Assembly (NCBI GenBank): GCA_033398695.1
Contig: CM065816.1
Coordinates: forward strand, 129,739,358 to 129,803,357
Length of the DNA stretch: 64,000 bases
Direction: 5' to 3'
From: Orobanche coerulescens
Taxonomy: Eukaryota; Streptophyta; Magnoliopsida; Lamiales; Orobanchaceae
The position numbers and the translations under genes were made by a program. A model generated the notes under the pieces. It was given only the letters and a program-made list of their open reading frames with translations, made no database searches and had not been told where the DNA came from. Of this stretch, positions 9,084-21,400 are shown piece by piece. The first letter of the stretch is position 1. The number at the start of each line of letters is the position of its first letter.

Positions 9084-11947
9084 TGAAATATCCGACTGTA
9101 ATTTTCATTTTTATCTGTAATTATATATTTGGATAAATTGATTATCGTAAGTCATTGCATTTAGTATTATATTGATTTATTATAAATTTGAACTTCATAT
9201 CGTTGTTATTTCATACTCGATGATTCGATGTTAATTAGAGAGTTGTATTTTTTGAACTTTTCTGTTGATGTAGCGTATGCTACGTAGCATGATTAACGTA
9301 CGTTAATCTTGTGCCTTAACGTGCGTAATGTTTCCTCTGTTGCGTACGCTAAGAGGGAATCTGGCATCAATTGACTTCAGCACGTGAACTTCTTATCCGT
9401 TGGCATGCATGTGGGTGGTGTCTGAGCTGTCGTGTCGACAGAGTCAACTTTTATTAGCGTGCGTAACCCCTTTCTATTAGCGTGCGCTAATGGCCTGCGG
9501 ATCCAAGACAGTAGCCACTGTAAGCCGCTTACGTACGTAATATCGACCGGTTAGTGTACGCTAAATTGTCTCGATAGCTAAGTCTGCACAGTCTATTTAT
9601 AGTTACAGCCTGTTTTTCATTTCTTCACAACTCCAAACCGATTCTCTCTCCATATATCGTCCCTCTGCACTCTCAAACCGATATCAACCTCCCCCAACTT
9701 GCTTCTAAGACTTAAATCTTGGAGTGGAGCTCATTTCCTTGGAGATTAGGAGGTGTTCTTGAGCTTGGAGTATATTTTCTCATAGCATTGAGGTTGTTCT
9801 TCGTTTATGGAGGTAGGTGTACTTTATTCTCTGTATTGTTTTCATATGTTGATGTTAGTAACGAATTATACTTCACCTAGAGTTAGATTAATCAAGTAAA
9901 ACATAGTTTTAATCCAACCTTTTTAACACTTTTGATGAATATGATAAATAAGGGTTTGAGATGGATGTGTTCTTGATGATATAGTGATTTTAACCATGTT
10001 GTAACTATCATGCTCATCTTAGTGGACGAATTTAGCTCAGTAGAACACCTTTGAATCAGTTAACTTCACCATAGTTGGATTTAACTAATAGAGTTGTTAT
10101 CATAAAGTGATTAAACACCATTTTAAGTTTTCACTTACCTTGGGAAGAACTTGGCCATGTTAGAAGTAGAAGGATGTCTTCTTGCTCAGATTACTTAAGA
10201 ATCATATTCTCCTTATGTTTTAGCTCAAGAAGATTTTGAATGGTTAAGGATATTTGTGAAAACAACAACTTTTCATTAATCTAATGTGTTGAGAACTTAG
10301 AATGTTTTGATCATCATACTAGATAGATGGTGAATTCATCATGATGTTAATGGATCTTCCAGCCTTGTAAAGAAAGATTTTGATAACCTTCATGAATATG
10401 GTGTAATCTCATAACTAATAACCTTGTTGTAGGCTTAATATTCAACTTAGATGAGAGGAGAATGATCACAATGGTGCAGATTTTACCTTTCAACATTTTA
10501 ATGTTTTGGAAAGTTTAATCATCATAAGATGATCTTAACATCATAATTGGTTATTCAGCATGCCCTTGATAGAATTCTTATTTATGATGAATCATGTTAA
10601 CATTCGGTAAAAGTATTGTAAACCGATTTTTATGGTTGTAATGATGTAAAAAGAACTCTTGGCATAAGGCTTCGATATTTTGAGATTGCAAACTATTCTA
10701 AGGATTATAGGGTGCCGTCTTACTAATCCTATATTGATAATTGTACGAATATGTTATTGAGTAAAATGTATTTTGTTTAAGGTTGATTGTTCGAGTAAAC
10801 GATATTAGTCGAGGGCCGTTCGTTCGTTCATTCGTTTCGACAAGAAGAGGATTATTCCCGCCTCCGTATTGAGGCAAGTTATCTTGCTTGGTTATAATAA
10901 TGATTAGATTCTTGTGATGGTTATACGTTTCATGTGTATGAACTGTTTATGTAATGTTTGTCGTGATTTGACATTGTCCTTGACGTTATTCCATTTTCGT
11001 CATGGGGTTGCATTACCAAATACGTCGCTTTGAATCGTTGATCTCGTTGGTCTTTATTTTCACTTCGGTGAGTTTTCTTGATCCTTAATCGGATATGTGA
11101 TTTATTGAATTCGTTGTCATGTTGTATCGTGACATATCCGAAATCATATCTGCATTCCGATTGGTCATTGTGTAGGATTTTTAGCCAGGCACATATATAG
11201 TCATGCGTGGATATTATTCCACATTGGACTGTGCACACGAGACGTAGTTTCGTGAGGCTAATTAGGTACATTGTCCCACGTATATTCTGGATTCCGTATA
11301 CGGGGCGGACATGTACACGGACACATTTCCGGATCGGGCGTACTGTGATGTCCATCTTGAGCCATATTGTTAATCGTTCATAGTCCATGTGTGATTGGGT
11401 GTGTTCGACAGTTTGTGACTGATTGTTTCATACGCCCGAGGGGTATGATTAATAGTCGGAATGATTTCCTTGAGATCTATATATGTGAATTGTATAATGT
11501 CGGAAGAATTAATTATCATGTATATCTGACCCTGTGTTATGGGCGAAATACTTGTGATGTATTTTAGGTCAAGGCAAAGGCAAGGCACGGGAAGAGCATG
11601 TTGACGACGAAGGGTTCGAGAGATACTAGTTCGGGGGCCCCAAGTCTATTTGTCCGGTTATGTTAAAACCATGCTATGTTATTTTATTTCCGCTTCATTT
11701 AATTACTACCTGGTTGTATTGGTATTTGAAGTATTTTACATCTCCATATGGTTTATACTTGTATTTCGGATCCTGTGTACCATAAGGCCGTTGGCCATAT
11801 TTTTAATAAACTCCTAATCGGAAAAATGACTAATTATTGTGGTTTGGTATCACAAGTAATACTTATTTAATCTGTTTTTGGATATCGCCTGGTGGGTCCC
11901 AGTGTGGGGTCCACGACACTATAATAGCCGCCTTTTGGGGTATTACA
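9084..11947 (+). repeat. 3' LTR of the gypsy element (2,864 bp)
   Basis: Starts TGAAATATCCGACTG (TGTAAT in the 5' copy) and ends GGGGTATTACA before TSD CAGGA. Its palindrome array (9271-9577) has contracted relative to the 5' LTR: GATAG-CGTGCG-CTAAG has become GATAGCTAAG, and an 18-bp piece between two palindromes is gone. The TATA box is at 9594-9601. Confidence 0.95.
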
Positions 11948-11952
11948 CAGGA

Positions 11953-12093
11953 GAAGTACAACAAGGAGCTACTCAACAAGTTTTGGATGAATAACTCCAA
12001 ATCCTCATCAACCCCCATGAGCACTTCCGTGCAAATTAGTGCTAACAAAGTTGGAAAGTCGGTTGATCAATCACTCTACAGGAAGATTATTGG
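11953..12093 (+). pseudogene. Copia reverse transcriptase, fragment 2
   Basis: Continues fragment 1 with EKYNKELLNKFWMNNSKSSS, TPMSTSVQISANKVG, DQSLYRKIIG. This is the RT/RNase H connecting part of a Sirevirus-like copia. It is bounded on the left by the second copy of CAGGA and on the right by ATTGG, the target duplication of the next insertion. No stop lies in this short piece. Confidence 0.9.
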
Positions 12094-13794
12094 TGTTGTG
12101 ATTCGGTGAATAAAAACGAGATATGCAGCGGAAAATAAACCGGTCTAACCGGATAAAACCAAATCCCAAAACGGATCGCACCAGCATCGTATAAATGAAT
12201 ATAAAATTGACGAAGATAAAATTTAGAAGTCATACCCTCGTAGACCTTTGATAATATCTTCTTGAAGAAGAATCCGAGCCAAGCCTTTTCCCGGTCACCA
12301 ACACGAACACGAATCCAATTCGTTCTTCCTTGATGAATGATCAAACACCGAATATGTCGAGTGTCTCTACATTATCACGCGTCGGATATCAATCGGAAAA
12401 ATAATATATCAATTCATTCTCAAAGAATACGGCTAGGAATTGATACAGTATTTTTCTTCTCTTCTCTTCTTCCTTTTATATTTCTCTAAGAAGAAACAAG
12501 GAAACAAAGTGGGAAGCTTCATAAAGCAATAGAGGTGGGGCGGCTTTGAGAAGAAACGAACTAAGCCACTCGGTTCGTGTACCAGACATTCGCGTGTCTA
12601 ATACACTTTGTTTTATCTCAAATTTATTTAAACTTAATTAATTAATCTAATTAATTAATTTTATCAAATACAAAATTATAATAATATATTTCCAAGAAAT
12701 AATTATTTACGAATTAAATTAATCACTCGGTAATTAATTTCAATTCACAAGACCGCATGATATATCAAATAAATCAAATTAGATATCCAATATCCAATAT
12801 TAATGAAGAGATAATAAATACATGTTTATCCATCAAATATCCTTGTGCACGACTCCATAGGTCCGTCTTAGTCAGCAATGGGAGGAACCAAGGAGTACGG
12901 GTAATACTTAGCCAGTCTAGTGCTCCGTACCGTAACCCAACTAAGAACGAATGATCGGATCATTCCAAAACCATTATGTCGTAAATACCATATACGTATA
13001 AACCCTTAAATCATATGTCAAACCCTTTTGTAACTTGACTATATACATTTTGTTAATGCAAACTGATATCACTGAGCTATCGTGTATCAAATACAACTAG
13101 CTCTAAATGCTTTGGCCAAAGACTTATGATCTCATTTGCCATTAACCGCATAAGATATTTACATGCTCACTTACAGGAGAAAGAATTCTATCTTGGTAAT
13201 CAGTAGAGACTGCTACTTGCCCATTAAGTTGCATTTTGAGGTTGACCCCACCAACCGGCGATTGGATCGACCTATTCTAATGACTAACTTAATCACAAGC
13301 ACATCTCCTCCTGAAACCTCAAGTCAAAGGTCCACGTATACCTATCACAACATTTCGATTCAGTCATTTACAATCCCTAAGTGATATCCATGTGACCGTA
13401 TCGAGGTGAGTCGTGTTCGAGTATAATGATCCCATTAGCATACCTATAATGTGTGCTCCCACTAACCCTTAGTGAAGACAGGCACTCAACATGTCAAAGT
13501 ACACGTTATACAAATCTTGTATAAACTTAGTGCCCAGTTAAGTTTTATCGACTTGCGAACCAATTAAGCATTCGAGTCCCAAACACTTCCAAGGTCTTTC
13601 TCCTTATCTCCATAACAAGTGGAATGTTCGCTCTCAAATATAAGGACTATTATTTTATATACCAAAACACAATGCCTGTGATATACAATAATATAGAAAT
13701 AATAAATGCCTTATTTAATATAATGTTCATAATAACAATACAATGCTCTCACTCTCTCATCCTCTAAGTGGCATTCGATGGAATATTCCTAACA
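12094..13794 (-). repeat. 3' LTR of the minus-strand copia (1,701 bp)
   Basis: On the minus strand it starts TGTTAGGAATATTCC and ends CCGAATCACAACA. Adjacent polypurine sequence on the minus strand (AAGTGGGAGAT, plus 13795-13805) confirms this is the 3' copy. A TATA box TATAAAAG lies at 12473-12480 (minus). Confidence 0.93.
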
Positions 13795-13809
13795 ATCTCC
13801 CACTTGCAC

Positions 13810-14522
13810 TCAATGCCACAAGCTATGGTATCTAATACCCATACTCTCCAGATGCCTCTCTAAGACCTTCTGAGATAGTGGCTTGGTAAGCGGATCAGCA
13901 ATGTTATTTGCTGTGTCTACTCTCTGCAGTATAACATTCCCTTCCTAAACCATTTCTCTAACAAAATGATATTTTCTCGCAATATGTTTGGTGTTGTGGT
14001 GAGCCCTAGGCTCCTTAGCCTATGCAACATTTCCGTCGTTGTCACAAAACATCGTCACGGGATTCTCTGCGATAGGAACCACTTGAAGTTCCTTAGTGAA
14101 CTTCTAATCCAAAAAGCTTCTTTAGCAGCCTTTGTGGCTGCCTAATATTCGGCTTGACATGTAGAGATAGCAGTCGAACTTTGCTTGGCACTTCTCCAAG
14201 AAACTGCCCCACCATTCACAGTAAAGATATGCCATGATGTGGACATCTGAGCATCCATGTCCCCCGAAAGGTCTGAGTCTGTATAACTCATCACTCTAAG
14301 TTCTCTTACGCCGTATGTGAGAACCAAGTATTAGTCCTCCTTAGGTAGTTAAGAATGTTTTTTTACAGCAGTCCAATGTTCCTACCCTGGATTTGACTGA
14401 AACCGACTTACTACGCTCACAGCATAGGCAATGTCCAGTCTAGTGCAAATCATAGCATACATGAGGCTACCTACTGCCAAAGCATAGGGCACCTTACTCA
14501 TTTCCTTTCTGTCTTCCTCACT
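13810..14522 (-). pseudogene. Copia RNase H (minus strand)
   Basis: Reading from 14522 downward gives EMSKVPYALAVGSLMYAMIC, a SYTDSDLSGDMDAQMSTSW motif with the first catalytic Asp, SWRSAKQSSTAISTCQAEY with the catalytic Glu, and a C-terminal part with NTKHI. Frames are broken by stops and small shifts; the longest open stretch is 14142-14327. The domain degrades the RNA strand of the RNA/DNA hybrid. Confidence 0.82.
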
Positions 14523-15116
14523 TTAAGGACACATCTCTAAGGAAAGTTTTGCACCATGTTGCATAGGGAGGAACCCTCTTTTATAATCTTCCATCCTAAA
14601 TTGCTTCAGGATCTTTTCTATATAGAGGGCTTGGAAAATACCTAACATTCTTTTCGCTCTATCCTGGTAGAGGCGAATACCCAGAATATAGGTAGCTTCT
14701 CCCAAGTCTTTCATTGAGAACTCTTTAGAAAGCCAAGCTTTCACAGAACAGAGCATTCCTATGTCGTTTCCTATAAGTGGAATGTCATCTACATATAGTA
14801 TTAAGAACGCAATTTTGCTCCCATTAACCTTCCTTAATACAGTGCTACTCTTCGTTTTGGACAAAATCAAACTCTTTAACTGTCTCATTAAAACGAAGAT
14901 TCCAACTTCGCGAAGCTAGATTCAGTCCATAAATGGCACGCTGAAGTTTGCATACTTTATGAATATTGGTTTAAGATATGTATCCCTTAGGCTATTTCAT
15001 GTAAATCTCCTCCTCGAGGAATCCATTTAGGAATGCTGTTTTCACACTCATTTGCCATATTTCATAATCTAAGTGGGCTGCTATGGCAAGCATCATGCGA
15101 ATAGACTTAATCATAG
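14523..15116 (-). pseudogene. Copia reverse transcriptase, C-terminal two thirds (minus strand)
   Basis: Carries the catalytic YVDD (FLILYVDDIPLIGNDIGML), WLSKEFSMKDLGEATYILGI and IEKILKQFRMEDYKRGFLPM. The upstream portion (14889-15116) shows RT similarity but is frameshifted. Typical plant copia spacing between YVDD and LG(E)A is kept. Confidence 0.85.
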
Positions 15117-16367
15117 CTACATGCGAGAAGGTCTCGAAGTAATCAATTCCTTCTCTTTGGAATAACCCTTTGCCACAAGCCTGGCCTTATAGGTATCAAC
15201 CTTGCCATCTCCATCAGTCTTTCTTTTATAGATCCATTTATTTCCAATAGGCATTATGCCTTTGGGACGATCTACTAAAGTGCAGACCTGATTAGCAGGC
15301 ATTGAGTCTATCTCAGCTTCCATAGCTTCTTTCCACTTGGCGGAGTCAACATCTACCATCGCTTGGTCGTATGTAGAAGGATCATTCTCTTGACTACTTT
15401 CTGTTATCTCATGGACACCTAGTTCCTCTTGATGCAAATAGACATACCTCTCAGGTAATTGAGAAATTCTACTAGACTTGCGAGGTTGTGTTTGTATATC
15501 AGAAGGTTCGGTTCTAATATCTTGCACAGGTGTCTCATCTAGTATTTCTTTTATTTCTTCCAAAGAAGTATTTCTACATGCACCTCCTTCCTGAATGAAC
15601 TCATCTTCGAAGAAGTGTGCTTGTAAAGCAACGATGATCCTATGATCTTCGTGCATGTAGAATATATATCCCATGGAATCCCCTGGATATCCTATGAAAC
15701 GAACTTTCACATACCTGACTTCCAATTTCTCTACTTCCCAAATCCTAATGTGATTAAGACTTGGTTTCCTACCCCTCCACATCTCATGTGGAGTCTTAGG
15801 AATGGATTTGGAAGGACAACTGTTCAAGATATGTGCAGTAGTAAGGAGTGCATGACCCCATAGATAAATTGGTATATCAGTGTAATTAAGCATGGAGCGA
15901 ATCATGTCTAGTAAGGTTCGGTTCCTTCTTTCTGATACACCATTTAATTGTGGAGTAGATGGAGGAGTGAATTGTGACACTATTCCTAGTTCTTTTAAGA
16001 ACTCATCACACTCGGTACTCATGTACTCACCACCTCGGTCTGACCGGAGAGTTTTAACATGGTTACCTGTTTGATTTTCAGCTAGGGATTTAAATTCCTT
16101 GAACTTATCAAAAGCTTCAGACTTATGTTTCATTAAGTACACGAACCCATACCTAGTATGGTCATCAGTGAATGTAATGAAATATTGAAAGCCATCTCGT
16201 GCCACTTCAAAAGGGCCACAGACGTCGGTATGGATCAATCCAAGTTTTTCAGTAGCTCTTTCAAAAGTCCCTGCGAAGGGTAACTTAGTCATTTTGCCTT
16301 GAAGACAAGATTCACACATTGGATAAGGTTCTGATCCCAATAGACCTGTAAGCCTATCTTTCTCCAT
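15117..16367 (-). pseudogene. Copia integrase and start of reverse transcriptase (minus strand)
   Basis: A 416-codon open frame. Integrase: the zinc-region end (CESCLQGKMTKLPF), then the DDE core with Asp in LIHTDVCGPFEVARDG, Asp in TLRSDRGGEYMSTECDEFL and Glu in NGVSERRNRTLLDM, then ILNSCPSKSIPKTPHEMW. The RT begins with KWIYKRKTDGDGKVDTYKAR and LVAKGYSKE, after which the frame slips and reads nonsense to its end near 15117. Apart from that slip this is the best preserved part of the element. Confidence 0.93.
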
Positions 16368-16764
16368 TTTATGAACCTTGGTCTGGCCAATATGACCAAG
16401 TCTAAGATGCCACTTAAGTGCTTAGTTTGTTTCATCCCTACCTCGCTTCCTAGTTATAGTATTCACAGTTGTTTTATTCTTTAGATTCAAATGGTATAAA
16501 CCATTTAATAATGTAGCAGTACCAACCAATTTATTTTTGAAATAAATACGACAGGACCCATCTCCAATAAGGAAGTGAAATCCCTTTCGATCCATGACCG
16601 GAATTGATACAATATTCTTATGCCCCTTGGGCAAAACAAGTACATCATCTAAAGTAAGAATAAAACCAGATTCTAAATTCAACATAAGGGATCCAATATC
16701 ATAAGCCTCGACACTATGTCCACTTCCGACGGTGACCATCCTCCCCTGAATCTAGCTTCCTACT
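16368..16764 (-). pseudogene. Copia protease C-terminal part and GAG-pre-integrase region (minus strand)
   Basis: Reads VTVGSGHSVEAYDIGS, LDDVLVLPKGHKNIVSIPVM and NGLYHLNL, the usual protease-to-integrase linker of plant copia elements, then a WHLRLGH-like word around 16400 before the integrase frame. Stops or shifts separate it from both neighbours. Confidence 0.82.
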
Positions 16765-17711
16765 TCATTCCATATCCTGGTTCATTGTACAAATGTGAGA
16801 ACTCGCACCGGAATCAAGTATCGAAGAAGTAGAATATAAAGTTACAGAACAATTTGTTTCTAAAACAAGTAGTTCCATACCTGAAGGCGCATTACGGTCA
16901 AGCTTTGGACAGTACCTCTTGCAGTGGCCTAGCTCACTGCAGTTAAGGCACACATCTTTTTTCTTGGGGCCCTTGCTCTTTTGAACCATTGGGGCTTTGC
17001 ACTTTCCCTTATTGATCTTGGCTACTGGACCTAACCGCTTTTTGTTCTTTTTCTTCTTATTCTTGGACTTCCAAGTCCCAGAAGAAATCACAAGTGCAGC
17101 TTTCTTTCCCTTTGTCTTCATCTAAGATTCGGCAGTCGTCAGTTTGTTCATTAGCCCATCTAAGTTGCATGCAATCTCATTGCAGTTGAAGTTCATGACA
17201 AATTGGGAAAATGAGTCAGGAAGTGACTGCATGATAAGGTCAGTTTGGAGATATGCATGCATCTGAAAATCAAGAGCTTCCAATCTCTTAATAATCGAGA
17301 TCATCTTGAGGACATGGTCCCCAATCCTCTCTCCTTCCTTTATCCTGGCGCCGAATAATTACTTTGATATCTCATATCTAGCCGTTCGACTACGCTCTCT
17401 ATAGAGCTCAGCCAAGTGCGCTAAGATGGATCTCAAAGACGTCATCTTTTCATGGGAACGTTGAAGCTCATTAGTCATTGAGCCTAGCATGTACCCTCGC
17501 ACTCTTACGTCGTCTTTTACCCATTTCTCATGGGCATCGACATCTTCCTGATTGGCTCGGGTTCTTGCAGGAGCCACTGAAATGTCTGCCTTCAAGACGT
17601 ATCCAGCATTTCCATAGTGAGGATAATCATCAAGTTCCGAAGCCAGTCCACATAGTTCGGACCAGTCAGGACGTTCATTTCAAGCAGTATAGCGAGTGGG
17701 TTCATTGTCAT
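16765..17711 (-). pseudogene. Copia gag with CCHC zinc knuckle and protease active site (minus strand)
   Basis: The probable first codon is the ATG at 17711 (MTMNPLAILLEMNVLTG, then a YVDWLRNLMII word typical of copia Gag N termini). A frameshift follows near 17600; the reading continues in 17359-17595 (VKDDVRVRGYMLGSMTNELQ) and 17122-17304 (LIMQSLPDSFSQFVMNFNCN). It then reaches a Lys-rich stretch, the intact knuckle CLNCSELGHCKRYC and the protease active-site word LDSGASSHI. Gag would assemble the particle; at least two frame breaks disable it. Confidence 0.85.
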
Positions 17712-19454
17712 TTTGAGAGATTTTGTTAACTATAGAGAATAATTTAAGATTTGTAGTGATTGTTTAATTATGATCCGAGTAAAGAATTTAAGGATTTCGT
17801 TATTCAAAACTCGGCTCCCACTATTTTATCGGCATTTGCACACTCCCATGTGAAATCCGGAAGTCACGGTTGACTTCTTAGTGGTGATGGAGTTCTTTAC
17901 AAAGTTTAATAGAGGGCAACCCATACGGTTTCTATTCTATCATTCCTTATAAAGTGGTGTCTAACACCAACCCATCTAATGGATGATTCGATCTTCTTTT
18001 ACCCCTAGTTCACTTACCCTTAACCCATTCAGTTTTTATGGCTCGCTGACTATCTAAGTTTAAACCGTCAACTCCTATTAGTCTGATAATTGAATCTTAC
18101 CCGGCAACCCATACGGTTTCTAGGGGTTTGATTTGTCACAACTAAAGGCATCTAATGAACTCTAGGAATTTATCAACCTTCCCCAAAAATATTACTCCGA
18201 CATACTCGGAAGAATAATATTTCAGTTTAGATTTCAATTTTCCAAGAGTTTGATGGAGGGTAGGAAACCTCATAACCTTTATAACTTAGTGTTTGTAAGT
18301 GGGAGTATTAACGTGATAATATGTTACACTTTGCACATTAATCCATTTATTAGCGCGGTTTGTCGGTTTGTTTGTTTGTCATACAATATGAAAACATACA
18401 CAACCTAAAACTAACAACATACAGTTCATGGTCCGTTCCTAGAACAAAAACATCATAATCTAATTACATGTCTTCGGTCTTGAATCTTCGTCTTCTCGAG
18501 CGGATCTTCCTACGGTCTTCGTCATTACATATAAATTTTACATTTGAAAAATTGCATCCTATACAAATTTTCAAATAAAATAAATAGGCTCAAAGCGGCC
18601 TTTACAACCCCATCGAATAATAATGATTCAAAAAATAAGTCCATGAACTACATCCCCATCAGATAAATATGTCAAACACACAACAAGTAATGGTTTGAAT
18701 TAATCTAATTAATTCAACAATAATCGACAATTTCATTTCGTCCGTAGTAAACCCTTAAAATATTTTCTTTAAATTTTCCCATCATCAAAAAATTCCAAAT
18801 TTAATGATTTAATTTAATTAAACATTATTTAATATTGGAAAAATATATTTTCGAAAATATACTGAAAAAGGAGACCCGGTGCCCGATTGAAGTCAGGGCG
18901 GCTGACACTGACTGCCACACCTCTTGAGTCACTATCGGCACCGCAGTCATGGCGATGCCGGCACTATCCGGACATCATCTGATACTGCTGGGTTTTGGTG
19001 CTCGGTCCCACCGAGACACTGCCGGCAGCCGCTCGGCCATGCTCGGAACCTGCACGCACGGCCGAGTAAAACCCAGTGCACCGACTACATCATCGCCAGT
19101 AAAACCCAGTGCATCGGTGGTAAAACCATTGCACCAACGAGGTCAAAAGCGGCTCAGTGCGTTGAATCGATCGCAACTAGCTATGACGGGGCAGCCCAGT
19201 GCCGTTTCGTCCAACGAAAGCACTCGGCTCGTTTTCGGGCAGATTTCTAAAATCTTATGATTTTTGATTTTCATATTAGTAATAAAAATCATATTTTCAA
19301 GAAAAACATGAATTATATCACAATATAAAATCACGAAAAATATTACTACGACGAACAATTAAATATCTATGATTATAACATGATGACAAATCATAAAATT
19401 ATCATCTAGCATGCATTCAAAATGCAAAATATATTATCTAGACGATTGCATTGA
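17712..19454 (-). other. Leader of the minus-strand copia
   Basis: About 1.7 kb between primer site and gag with no recognisable protein. It is AT-rich except for a GC-rich block at about 18870-19250. The open frames in that block (18924-19260) show no known domain and I regard them as composition artefacts. Confidence 0.6.
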
Positions 19455-19470
19455 CCTCGCTCCTATACCA
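19455..19470 (-). other. Primer binding site, tRNA-Met type (minus strand)
   Basis: On the minus strand TGGTATAGGAGCGAGG follows the 5' LTR. It resembles the usual TGGTATCAGAGC with small differences. Confidence 0.7.
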
Positions 19471-19471
19471 C

Positions 19472-21395
19472 TTTTGTGATTCGGTGAATAAAAATAAGTT
19501 ACGCAGCGAAAAATAAACCGGTCTAACCGGGTAAAATCAAATCCCAAAACAGATCGTATAAGCATCGTGTAAATGAATATAAAATTGACGAAGATAAAAT
19601 TTAAAAGTCATACCCTCGTAAACCTTTGATAATATCTTCTTGAAGAAAAATCCGAGCCAAGCCTTTTCTCAGTCACCAACACGAACACAAATCCAATTCA
19701 TTCTTCCTTGATGAATGATCAAACACCGAATATGCCGAGTGTCTCTACGTTATCACGCATCAGATATCGATCGGAAAAATAATATATCAATTCGTTCTCA
19801 AAGAACACAACTAGAAATTGATATAGTATTTTTCTTCTCTTCTCTTCTTCCTTTTATATTTCTCTAAGAAGAAATAATGAATGCAGAATTTTTACTCAAC
19901 TTTGCTTACGGCTGAAATGGTGTTCACATGTGTATGTTATTTTTCAACTCCAAAAGATAACTCATCTAATTATATATATAAAGATATGATTATATTTTAT
20001 CTTCATGATAAGATTATATCTTATCTTTACTTGTCGTCTAGTAGAAAAATTATTGCAACACACTACACCACAAGGAAACAAAGTGGGAAGCTTCATAAAG
20101 CAATAGAGGTGGGGCGGCTTTGAGAAGAAACGAACCGAGCCACTAGGTTCGTGTACCGGACATTCGCGCGTCTAATACACTTCGTTTTATCTCAAATATA
20201 TTTATACTTAATTAATTAATCTAATTAATTAATTTTATAAAATACAAAATTATAATAATATATATCCAAGAAATAATTATTTATGAATTAAATTAATCAC
20301 TTGGTAATTAATTTCAATTCACAAGACCGCATGATTTATCAAGTAAATCAAATTAGATATCCAATATCCAGTGTAAATGAAGAGATAATAAATACATGTT
20401 TTATCTATCAATATCCTTGTGCGCGACTCCATAGGTCCGTCTTAGTCAGCAATGGGAGGAACCAAGGAGTACGGGTAACACTTAGCCAGTCTAGTGCTCC
20501 ATACCGTAACCCAACTAAGAACAAATGATCGGATCATTCCAAAACCATTATGTCGTGAATACCGTATACGTATAAACCCTTCAATCATATGTCCCGGTCA
20601 AGTATTAGGGTTACGGTAAAGTCAAACCCTATTGTAACTTGACTCTATGCATTTTGTTGATGCAAATCGAGATCACTGAGCTATCGTGTATCAAATACAA
20701 CTAGCTCTAAATGCTTTGTCCAAAGACTTATGATCGAATTTTCCATTAACCGCATAGGATATTTACCTGCTCACTTATAGGAGAAAGAATTCTATCGGTA
20801 ATGAGTAGAGACTGCTACTTGCCCATTAAGTTGCATTTTGAGGTTGACCCCACCAACCCGCGATTGGATCGAACTGCTCTAATGACTAACTTAATGTCAC
20901 AATCACATCTCCTACTGAAACCTCAAGTCAAAGGTCCACGTATACCTATCACAACATTTCGAGTCAGTCATTGACAATCCCTGAGTGATATCCATGTGAC
21001 CGTATCGAGGTGAGTCGTGTTCGAGTATAATAATACCATTAGCATACATATAACGTGTGCTCCCACTATCCCTTAGTGAAGACAGGCACTCAACATGTCA
21101 AAGTACACGTTATACAAATCTTGTATAAACTTAGTGCCCAGTTAAGTTTTATCGACTTGCGAACCAATTTAGCATTCGAGTCCCAAACACTTCCATTGCC
21201 TTTCTCCTTATCTCCATAAGAATTGGAATGTTCACTCTCAAATGTAAGGACCATTATTTTATATACCAAATCACAATGCCTGTGATATACAATAATATAG
21301 AAATAATAAATGTTATTTAATATAATATTCATAATAACAATACAATGCTCTCACTCTCTCATCCTCTGAGTGGCATTCGAGGGAATATCCTAACA
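19472..21395 (-). repeat. 5' LTR of the minus-strand copia (1,924 bp)
   Basis: Aligns along its length with 12094-13794 but carries about 196 extra bases (19875-20070) absent from the other LTR. Minus-strand start is TGTTAGGATATTCCC; its end reads ..AATCACAAAA, against ..AATCACAACA in the other LTR. TATA box TATAAAAG lies at 19851-19858 (minus), so the extra block sits just upstream of it. Confidence 0.93.
19875..20070. repeat. 196-bp block present in only one LTR of the copia
   Basis: The two LTRs match up to AGAAGAAA and resume at CAAGGAAAC; this LTR alone has the AT-rich block between. It contains imperfect inverted repeats (GATATGATTATATTTTATC / GATAAGATTATATC). I see no target duplication or terminal repeats, so it may be an insertion here or a deletion in the partner. 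Confidence 0.75.
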
Positions 21396-21400
21396 ATTGG

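Larger units (their letters stand above)
1030..11947 (+). mobile_element. Full-length Ty3/gypsy chromovirus (Tekay/Del type), 10.9 kb
   Basis: All structural parts are visible: 5' LTR (TG..CA, 1030-3918), tRNA-iMet primer site, leader, gag, protease, reverse transcriptase, RNase H, integrase, C-terminal chromodomain, polypurine tract, 3' LTR (9084-11947), and the 5-bp TSD CAGGA. Gag and pol share one frame from about 4919 to 9049, as in Tekay/Del elements. Coding is dead in this copy: one frameshift near 4918 and five in-frame stops. The LTRs differ by scattered substitutions and small indels, so insertion is not very recent but is younger than the copia it interrupts. Confidence 0.95.
12094..21395 (-). 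mobile_element. Full-length Ty1/copia element (9.3 kb), minus strand, inserted in copia RT
   Basis: LTRs at 12094-13794 (3' on the minus strand) and 19472-21395 (5'), TSD ATTGG at 12089-12093 and 21396-21400. The minus strand holds primer site, a leader of about 1.7 kb, gag with zinc knuckle, protease, integrase, reverse transcriptase and RNase H, in copia order (INT before RT). Coding is broken by several frameshifts. It entered the same host copia RT as the gypsy at 1030-11947, 146 bp further along. Confidence 0.95.

Noticed and set aside
15642..15863. Plus-strand frames inside the copia integrase (also 15892-16074)
   Set aside because: Antisense shadows of the integrase reading frame.
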